Source: an uncultured Lachnospiraceae bacterium (GTDB lineage Bacteria; Bacillota; Clostridia; Lachnospirales; Lachnospiraceae). From it: a stretch of DNA of 20,807 nucleotides. Made by a program: the position numbers and the translations under genes. The notes below the pieces were generated by a model. That model was not told the origin of the DNA and did no database searches. It was given only the letters and a program-made list of their open reading frames with translations. Positions 8,081 through 14,093 of this stretch are shown here, piece after piece (position 1 is the stretch's first letter; every line of letters begins with the position of its first letter). The stretch covers positions 1 through 20,807 of the forward strand of contig CABUBX010000024.1 of assembly GCA_902489925.1 (NCBI GenBank), given 5' to 3'.

Positions 8081-10087
8081 TTAGGACTTACCACCAAAGA
8101 AACCGTTTCTGCGGTTATTTTTATCAAATAAATGATTATACTGTAAAATCGCATAGTCATTCATCAGCTGTGCATAAGCCGTTTCCCCGGCATCGGCGAC
8201 AGGATACATCTCTCCCTTACTGTCCACCATGACATTGGCCGTAATCACAGGCAGCGTCTTTCTAAGCTCTGACAAATATGTCTGATAGCCGTTTAAAGGA
8301 AGTCCCGCCTTTTCCGACAGCACAGTATTTAAGTAGTTGGCACTGATGACCTCAATATATTCATCCTCAAGCTCGAAATTTGCCCACATCACAAAAGGCA
8401 CAAGATAGCGCTTCTGCTGTTCTTCTAATGTATATTCTTTTTCGGTATCGTAAATTGCCGGCACAACATAATCGCCCGGCTGATGGTCGCCGAACATTAA
8501 AACAATGGTCGGCTCATCATAATTTTCAAAAAACCTTACAAGCTTTTCAAAGGCTTCATCTGATTTTTTCATCAAAGACAAATATCTGTCCATATATTCC
8601 TTGCGATAACTTTCCTCCACATCATACAGCTCGATTTCTTCATGAAAATTACTGTGCGCATCAAAATATCCGCCGTGGTTTTGCATCGTCACTGCAAATG
8701 TGAACAGCGGCGCTTTATCCTCATGCCGCTCATATCGTCCTGTAATCATATCCACAAGTGCTTCATCCGACACATAATCTCTTAAATAAGAAATATCGTC
8801 ATTCAAATAGCAGTTGCGCGAACGCATATCTTCAAGAAAGTAAGCTTCATCAAAGTCAAAAAACGGATAGACAATATTTCTATTCCATCCCGAAGCACCG
8901 TAAGGATGAAGTGCCAATGTATGATAGCCGAGGCTTTCCGAAAGAAATTCCGTAAAATTCGGTGTCTTTTCCTTGATGTACTGCTGATAGGCAATACTTC
9001 CCGGCGGAAGAAAAGCCATCGTATCTCCTGTTAAAAATTCAAACTCCGAATTGGCCGTATTGCCGCCGAGCACTGAGGCCAGCATCCGTCCACTGACACA
9101 ATTTTCAATTTCCCCGTTTAAAGCCGAATGGACAAAAGGCATCGCATCTTCGTTTGTCTTTATCTGTGCAATATCTGCCATATCAGCAAAAGACTCATTC
9201 ATCACAACGACAATATTCGGATATCCTTCTTTCCTATCCACCAAAGCTTCCGGCATTGATGTAAACTCATTGAGTTTTTCTTCACTGTAACCCTCAGGCT
9301 TTTTTGTCTCCATATATTGAAGATTGTTTAAAAAAGCAACTGTAAATCCATTGTTTCTATACATGACATTTGGTGTGAATAAAATATCATCCAGTGCAAA
9401 GGCACGGGCTGCCAGAGGTGTCTGTAAAAAGGTAATATAGCTTCCGACCAATATAAGTGAAGCAGCCAAAGCCACACTTCTTTTTATCGACCATCTCATT
9501 TGAATATCTGTCCGGCTGCCAAGCACTGCCGCAAGAATAAATATGAGCATAATCATCACCACACGGCCATCCAGCGTAAACTCATAATTAACCGTCACAC
9601 TGAGCGCCGTAGATACCGACATCAAATCCCACGGTACAACGGGTGTTCCTCTAAAGGCAACAACATAATAATTAATCAGCCCGATAACCATCATGGACAT
9701 TGACAGTGTCCCAAGGGCTGCGCTGCTTTTTCCCAAAATAAATAACAGTAATATAAAAAGCAGGTAAAACACACCTAAATTCAAAAACTGTATGCCCGCT
9801 GTGATATCTGCAAAGGCCAAATGCGAATATCCCTCAAGGGCATAAAAACAGACAGCCGGTATAGCTGCCGAAAAAAGCAGGCTGACGATTTTATTCATTT
9901 TAAAGCCAAAAAACAGAGCTGCCGTCGTACACAGCAGCAAAATTATACTGATTGTATGGTATACCGTATCAAAGCCGTCCATCACAATACTGACGCCAAG
10001 CAGCAAAAAAAGCAGCAGCCCGGCAATGCTTCCGAATATTTTGCGCCACCTTTTTGGCGTCCATAATACATCTTTGATGTTACTCAT
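8081..10087 (-). CDS. LtaS-family phosphoglycerol transferase (sulfatase-fold membrane enzyme)
   Basis: 668 residues. The N-terminal part (about 15-222) has six or seven hydrophobic segments, followed by a large outside domain of the alkaline-phosphatase/sulfatase type. Metal-site and catalytic residues are present: Glu298 in VVVMNESF, the nucleophile Thr344 in GGNTANSEFEFLTG, His471 in MQNHGG, and Asp534-His535 in MFGDHQPG. Such enzymes move glycerol-phosphate from phosphatidylglycerol onto a glycolipid to build lipoteichoic acid, or onto other envelope sugars. The start is ATG at 10087, 1 nt after the plsC stop with AGAGGA before it; the frame stays open 105 nt further into plsC, but no ribosome-binding site supports that. 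Context with a lipid glycosyltransferase and an acyltransferase supports a glycolipid/LTA role. Whether it is a full LTA polymerase or a primase-like enzyme cannot be told. Confidence 0.88.
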   Translation of the reverse strand: MSNIKDVLWTPKRWRKIFGSIAGLLLFLLLGVSIVMDGFDTVYHTISIILLLCTTAALFFGFKMNKIVSLLFSAAIPAVCFYALEGYSHLAFADITAGIQFLNLGVFYLLFILLLFILGKSSAALGTLSMSMMVIGLINYYVVAFRGTPVVPWDLMSVSTALSVTVNYEFTLDGRVVMIMLIFILAAVLGSRTDIQMRWSIKRSVALAASLILVGSYITFLQTPLAARAFALDDILFTPNVMYRNNGFTVAFLNNLQYMETKKPEGYSEEKLNEFTSMPEALVDRKEGYPNIVVVMNESFADMADIAQIKTNEDAMPFVHSALNGEIENCVSGRMLASVLGGNTANSEFEFLTGDTMAFLPPGSIAYQQYIKEKTPNFTEFLSESLGYHTLALHPYGASGWNRNIVYPFFDFDEAYFLEDMRSRNCYLNDDISYLRDYVSDEALVDMITGRYERHEDKAPLFTFAVTMQNHGGYFDAHSNFHEEIELYDVEESYRKEYMDRYLSLMKKSDEAFEKLVRFFENYDEPTIVLMFGDHQPGDYVVPAIYDTEKEYTLEEQQKRYLVPFVMWANFELEDEYIEVISANYLNTVLSEKAGLPLNGYQTYLSELRKTLPVITANVMVDSKGEMYPVADAGETAYAQLMNDYAILQYNHLFDKNNRRNGFFGGKS

Positions 10088-10088
10088 T

Positions 10089-10847
10089 TTATTCCTCTTT
10101 CTGTAAATTCTCCGATAAATAATCCTCGTAAGCTTTCCTGCAGGCCTCCCTAAGACTTCCTGCATTCTTTTTTTCCGACTGTATATCTTCAAAATAAATC
10201 GGCGGCAGTATATGGATTTTCAGGCACGGCTTTTTCTTAAAAACTGCCCAAAGCCCCGACGGTTTTTTGGGTAAAATTATCATCGGCAACACCGGAACAC
10301 CGGCTCTAAAGGCCAGACGAAATGCACCGTTTTTTAAAGCACGTATCCCTTTGGCATAGGGAATTAAAACCCCCTCAGGATATATGTGCACAAGTGCCCC
10401 GGACTTTAGCGCTTCCTCCATCGCCGCAAACATCTCTATTGCAAGCGTTGTCTTCGATGACATCGGCACCGCACCGAGTGCCTTTAAAAGATGTCCCGCC
10501 ACAGGAATACGAAAATTCGACTCCAAAGAAACAAAATAACGCCGTCTTCCCCAAAGCGCCGTATTGACCATCGTACAGTCCATCGGATGAATATGGTTGC
10601 ATACCGTCACTGCACCGGTGTTTTCTACGGCCTTTAAATACTTTCTTCCGTGTACCGTCGTTCCAAAGCACACATAATTAAAAACTGTCAGTACGGCTGT
10701 TGCCGCATTCAAAAGAAGGCAGCGAAAAAAACGCTGGCCTTTTTTGTTTCTTAAATAATCATATCCCGGCTTTACTTCAAAATGCACAGGTTCCCACATA
10801 TGAAGAACCTGTTCCTCCTCTTTAAGCTGTACTTGTTCTTTATCCAT
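10089..10847 (-). CDS. 1-acyl-glycerol-3-phosphate acyltransferase-like protein (PlsC family)
   Basis: 252 residues from the chosen start. The PlsC/LPLAT signature is clear: HX4D as His85-Ile-His-Pro-Met-Asp90 and the substrate-binding YPEG at about 156-159, with a hydrophobic N-terminal stretch at about 43-62 that can sit in the membrane. Family members transfer an acyl group to lysophosphatidic acid to make phosphatidic acid. I place the start at ATG 10847, whose A is also the last base of the glycosyltransferase stop codon (TGATG), with GGAAGG upstream; a GTG at 10856 is an alternative. This 1-base overlap implies translational coupling, so its acceptor may be the lipid intermediate of the neighbouring enzymes rather than bulk phospholipid. 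Confidence 0.85.
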   Translation of the reverse strand: MDKEQVQLKEEEQVLHMWEPVHFEVKPGYDYLRNKKGQRFFRCLLLNAATAVLTVFNYVCFGTTVHGRKYLKAVENTGAVTVCNHIHPMDCTMVNTALWGRRRYFVSLESNFRIPVAGHLLKALGAVPMSSKTTLAIEMFAAMEEALKSGALVHIYPEGVLIPYAKGIRALKNGAFRLAFRAGVPVLPMIILPKKPSGLWAVFKKKPCLKIHILPPIYFEDIQSEKKNAGSLREACRKAYEDYLSENLQKEE

Positions 10848-11995
10848 CAGTGCCACCTTCCGGCATCAAGCATCGCCTGCTCAAACATTTTTTCTGCCTG
10901 CAGGACACACTGCTCAAGGTCATATTTTTTTGCCAGCTCACTGTAGGCATACTCCATCCGACGCCGCTCTTTTTCATGCTCAATCCAATAATCTATCTTT
11001 GCCGCCAAATCCTTGCTGTCACCGGCCTTAAACAAACTGCGCTCATCTAAGGCAAATTGCGGTGTTGCAGACTTTTTGCTGTTGGCAATGACCGGCACAA
11101 GGCCGCCTGCAAAGGCCTCCATACAAGACATGGCCTCAATCTCCATATCGGCTGCGTGAACATATAAATCGCTCATGGCAATCAAATCCATCAAATCCTG
11201 CTTTTTATAAAAATCAATGATTGCCGGATTCGGAAGCTTATTGCCCATACGCCGGATAATACGGCTTCTCGGTCCCCGTCCCGCCAGCACAAGCTGAATT
11301 TTGTCCGCATATTTTGACATGCCCACAGCTTTGACAAGCACATCCTGCCGTTTTTCAATTGAAAGACGGCCGACCATAAGCACAACAAACTTATCGGCAA
11401 GCTGCCTGTTCTTTGGCAGCTTCCGATAGATAAAATCCGAATCAATCCCGTTGGAGATGACATGAAGCTGGTTTTTATAGCCATGCCTTACAAGCTCTCC
11501 GGCAATAAACTTGCTCGGACAATGAATATGCCTGCAATATTTATAAATATAAAAATGAAACCAGTGATAAATAAAGGCATTGAGCGGTGCTACATGCCCC
11601 ATATGCAGTGACGACGTAATATTTTCCGGCTGCACATGAAAAGCACCCGTAAAAGGCACATGAAGCTTTTTCGCCCAGTAAATTGTACGATGTGACATGC
11701 CAAACGGTGATAAAATATGTACAAGCTGAGCCCATGTGACCGCTTCACCGATAATACTGTCATCTACCTTGCCAAACTGCATCCCCTGCGCTGTAATTAA
11801 CTTGTCAAATACCGGTATCGGCTGCCGCTTTAAAAGATAGGCCTCCGACTGTTCCTTAACCTGTTCAGGCTTTGCGCATGTAAGCACACGCACCTCATGA
11901 CCGTGCTGTTCAAGTATCTTCTTAAACCGGCGCGCTGAAATTGTCATTCCGTTATTGGCCGAATAATACTGGTCTGTAACTAAAAGTATCCTCAT
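10847..11995 (-). CDS. GT4-family glycosyltransferase, probably diacylglycerol glycosyltransferase
   Basis: 382 residues with a GT-B fold. The N-terminal half begins with MRILLVTDQYYSANNG and contains the acceptor-side GAFHVQPENITSSLH segment. The C-terminal half has the sugar-nucleotide region: VGRLSIEKRQDVL (208-220), LAGRGP (237-242) and the EX7E motif Glu285/Glu293 in EIEAMSCMEAF. The pattern resembles enzymes that glycosylate diacylglycerol with UDP-sugars, or mannosylate phosphatidyl-inositol, at the inner membrane face. The plsC and ltaS-family genes immediately downstream favour synthesis of a glycolipid anchor. AGAGG precedes the ATG. It starts 30 nt after cbiK with no terminator or own promoter visible, so it may be read from the cbiK promoter. 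The sugar donor is unproven. Confidence 0.8.
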   Translation of the reverse strand: MRILLVTDQYYSANNGMTISARRFKKILEQHGHEVRVLTCAKPEQVKEQSEAYLLKRQPIPVFDKLITAQGMQFGKVDDSIIGEAVTWAQLVHILSPFGMSHRTIYWAKKLHVPFTGAFHVQPENITSSLHMGHVAPLNAFIYHWFHFYIYKYCRHIHCPSKFIAGELVRHGYKNQLHVISNGIDSDFIYRKLPKNRQLADKFVVLMVGRLSIEKRQDVLVKAVGMSKYADKIQLVLAGRGPRSRIIRRMGNKLPNPAIIDFYKKQDLMDLIAMSDLYVHAADMEIEAMSCMEAFAGGLVPVIANSKKSATPQFALDERSLFKAGDSKDLAAKIDYWIEHEKERRRMEYAYSELAKKYDLEQCVLQAEKMFEQAMLDAGRWH

Positions 11996-12025
11996 AACTG
12001 CCTCTTACTTTCCCTAAAACCTTAT

Positions 12026-12814
12026 CTACAGTAAATTTTTTAAAGCCTTTTTGCGATAAAGCTCTAAAAACTCAGGACTCTCACCAAGCCCCTTTAATAT
12101 AACCTCTGTTTCAAAGCCCTCGCGCTCAAGGCGATTCTTCCATGAAGCCTCGTCATCGCCTGCCATATCATTTTTCGCATGGTCACCTGCCACAAGCATA
12201 AATGGCATAAGATAAACCTTTTTAATGCCTTTTCCCTTCATCGCTGCCATCACCGTATCAAGCAGCGGAGGCGCTTCTACATTTGCCACATAAACCGCCT
12301 GCGTCGGCAGCGCATCCAAATAATGCTGCAGCGCAAAATAGGAGGCGTTGCTGAAATGCTCTGAGCCGTGTCCCATCAAAAGCACGACCTCGCCCTCACC
12401 TGTATGCGGCATATGATTTTGAAGCGCAGCGGCAGCCTGCGCATAATCTTCATTTTCAAAAAGCACCGGCTGTCCGAAATACAGCAAAATCTCCGGATGC
12501 TGTTTCCCAAACGCCTCCGTCTGTGCCTTTAAATCATGATATTCCGTTCCCGCCAAAATGTGTGTCGGCTGAACGATAATCTCTGTATATCCGTCAGCCG
12601 CAAGCTTTTCTAATGCTTCCGGCGGCTTATTCACAAAAATGCCTTCTTTTTCAGCAAGCTTCTTCGTAATCATCCGTGATGTGAACGCTCTGTAAAAATC
12701 CCATCCCAAAAGGGCATCGGCAATCGCCTTCTCCACCGGACATATACAGCTTTCAATAACCTCTGTATGACTTGTACCAAAGCTGACAACGAGCACAGCC
12801 TTCTTCTCCATCAT
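12026..12814 (-). CDS. cbiK: Sirohydrochlorin cobaltochelatase, anaerobic type
   Basis: A 262-residue cytosolic class-II chelatase that inserts cobalt into sirohydrochlorin (factor II), an early step of anaerobic cobalamin synthesis. The metal-binding and catalytic residues of the Salmonella enzyme line up: His149 in LLMGHGSEHF, Glu180 in VEAPPLLDTV and His212 in VAGDHAKNDMAGD. The opening VLVVSFGTSHTE is also typical. No signal peptide is present, unlike the periplasmic CbiK of sulfate reducers. Either of two adjacent ATGs (12814, 12811) can be the start; GGAGG is at 12823-12827. It stands alone: no other cobalamin-synthesis gene is in the window, though B12-dependent metH is two genes away. 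A promoter and a 5' hairpin precede it. Use in siroheme iron insertion is a less likely alternative. Confidence 0.92.
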   Translation of the reverse strand: MMEKKAVLVVSFGTSHTEVIESCICPVEKAIADALLGWDFYRAFTSRMITKKLAEKEGIFVNKPPEALEKLAADGYTEIIVQPTHILAGTEYHDLKAQTEAFGKQHPEILLYFGQPVLFENEDYAQAAAALQNHMPHTGEGEVVLLMGHGSEHFSNASYFALQHYLDALPTQAVYVANVEAPPLLDTVMAAMKGKGIKKVYLMPFMLVAGDHAKNDMAGDDEASWKNRLEREGFETEVILKGLGESPEFLELYRKKALKNLL

Positions 12815-12834
12815 TTATTAAACCTCCGTTATGC

Positions 12835-12852
12835 AGCGGCGGCCTCGCCGCT
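12835..12852 (-). promoter_or_regulatory. GC-rich hairpin at the 5' end of the cbiK message
   Basis: AGCGGC, a 6-nt loop and GCCGCT form a stable 6-bp stem. It begins about 7 nt after the predicted transcription start and ends 7 nt before the ribosome-binding site. No U-run follows, so it is not a terminator; it may stabilise the mRNA 5' end. It is far too small to be a cobalamin riboswitch. Confidence 0.4.
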
Positions 12853-12865
12853 AAAGATAAGGATT

Positions 12866-12894
12866 ATTGTAACATAAATAAGCGCGGTGCACAA
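12866..12894 (-). promoter_or_regulatory. Putative sigma-A promoter of cbiK
   Basis: On the minus strand TTGTGC (plus 12889-12894) and TACAAT (plus 12866-12871) are separated by 17 bp. The -35 box and spacer overlap the downstream arm of the fabH terminator. The transcript would start near 12859, leaving a leader of about 45 nt. Confidence 0.55.
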
Positions 12895-12915
12895 TGAAAA
12901 ACACGGCACCGCGCT
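12881..12915 (-). terminator. Intrinsic terminator of fabH
   Basis: On the minus strand a 10-bp GC-rich stem (plus-strand arms 12881-12890 and 12906-12915, AGCGCGGTGC and its complement) with a 15-nt loop stands 34 nt after the fabH stop. The tail TATTTATGTT is only moderately U-rich, so termination may be incomplete. Confidence 0.7.
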
Positions 12916-12949
12916 CAAAATATCGAATTATATTGAAACAATCAGAATT

Positions 12950-13939
12950 TTAAATTGAAATCAGCGCTGCCCCCCATGTCAAACCGCCGCCAAAGCCGGC
13001 AATGACAAGCTTCATGCCCGGTTTTAAAAGTCCCCTGTCATTCATCTCCGCCAAAGCCATCGGAATGCTTGCCGCCGAAGTATTTCCACACCTGTCTAAG
13101 TTTACATAAAATTTATCCTCGCTGACGCCAAGACGCTTTGCCACCGATGCAAGGATTCTGAAATTTGCCTGATGAAGCACATAATAATCAATGTCATCTG
13201 CCTCATATCCTGTTTTTTCAAGCACCTCTAAAATACTTTTAGGCACCTTTGTCAACGCAAATTTAAAAATTTCCGGTCCCGCCATATAAAGATATCTGCT
13301 TTTTTCAAATTCTTCCCGGCTCATCGGCATTTTATTTAAAAACGGATGATTTGCCGCACGCTCTCTGAAATTTAGAGCCATTCCCTTAGAGCCGTCAGAG
13401 CCTGTCGTAATCCCCAAAATGCCTTCTTCATCACTGGCAGCAACAACGGCAGCACCCGCACCGTCACCGAAAAGGACGCATGTTGTTCGGTCTGTCCAGT
13501 CAAGCAGCTTTGAAAGCATTTCGCCGCCAATCACAAGCGCCGTCTTTGCCGCACCCCCCTGAATATAAAGCCGCGCTGTATTCAGCGCATAAATAAAGCC
13601 GGTACATGCCGCACTGATATCAAAGCAGGTTGCATTCACGGCGCCAAGACGTGCCTGCAGCATACTCGAAGCATTTGGCAGCGGCATATCAGCTGTCAAT
13701 GTCGCCACAATAATTAAATCCAGCATATCGGCTGTCACACCGGCATCGGCCATTGCTGCCCTCGCCGCCGTTTCGCACAAATCGGTCAGCGTCTCATCGA
13801 CCGCAAGCCGTCTTTCCCGAATTCCCGTTCTCGTCGTAATCCACTCGTCACTTGTATCAATCACTTTTTCCAAATCTTTGTTTGTCACCGCCAGCGCAGG
13901 AAGTCCTGCCCCAAAGCCCTTTATTTTTACACCAGACAT
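12950..13939 (-). CDS. fabH: Beta-ketoacyl-ACP synthase III
   Basis: A 329-residue thiolase-fold enzyme that condenses an acyl-CoA primer with malonyl-ACP to start fatty-acid synthesis. The Cys-His-Asn triad is complete: Cys112 in ISAACTGF, His256 in YYVLHQANFRI and Asn286 in CGNTSAAS. The C-terminal GFGGGLTWG loop is normal. The length matches FabH. The gene stands alone rather than within a fab operon. GTGAGGT precedes the ATG. It has its own strong promoter with a FabT-like inverted repeat over the -10 box, and its own terminator. Whether it uses acetyl-CoA or branched primers cannot be read from the sequence; it could be a second FabH paralogue with a special primer. Confidence 0.93.
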   Translation of the reverse strand: MSGVKIKGFGAGLPALAVTNKDLEKVIDTSDEWITTRTGIRERRLAVDETLTDLCETAARAAMADAGVTADMLDLIIVATLTADMPLPNASSMLQARLGAVNATCFDISAACTGFIYALNTARLYIQGGAAKTALVIGGEMLSKLLDWTDRTTCVLFGDGAGAAVVAASDEEGILGITTGSDGSKGMALNFRERAANHPFLNKMPMSREEFEKSRYLYMAGPEIFKFALTKVPKSILEVLEKTGYEADDIDYYVLHQANFRILASVAKRLGVSEDKFYVNLDRCGNTSAASIPMALAEMNDRGLLKPGMKLVIAGFGGGLTWGAALISI

Positions 13940-14016
13940 ATTTTACCTCACTATTTATAATGCACAGGAAACAAAGCGTAATTTCCTACACTGAAAAATT
14001 ATTTGCTGTAATTTAT

Positions 14017-14029
14017 TTTGATATTCAAA
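14017..14029. promoter_or_regulatory. FabT-like operator over the fabH promoter
   Basis: TTTGATATTCAAA is a perfect inverted repeat (TTTGA, 3 nt, TCAAA) and matches the general pattern of the fatty-acid-synthesis repressor FabT (MarR family) as I remember it. It abuts the -10 box and covers the predicted transcription start on the minus strand, where binding would block fabH transcription. No fabT gene is in the window. Confidence 0.55.
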
Positions 14030-14057
14030 GTATATGTCAGGGTTGCCGCTCTGTCAA
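14029..14057 (-). promoter_or_regulatory. Sigma-A promoter of fabH
   Basis: On the minus strand a perfect TTGACA (plus 14052-14057) and TATACT (plus 14029-14034) are separated by 17 bp. The start would lie near 14022, giving a leader of about 80 nt. This leader contains only a weak AGGAAA/TTTCCT hairpin. Confidence 0.8.
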
Positions 14058-14093
14058 GGGAATTATGTTTTCACACTTTTTTTGGGGGCTCAT

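Noticed and set aside
9821..10192. Longer N-terminus of the LtaS-family protein (start at 10192)
   Set aside because: It would overlap plsC by about 100 nt and has no ribosome-binding site, while ATG 10087 has AGAGGA and fits directly after the plsC stop.
12815..12860. Cobalamin riboswitch before cbiK
   Set aside because: The leader is only about 45 nt with one small hairpin; no B12-box or multi-stem core is present.
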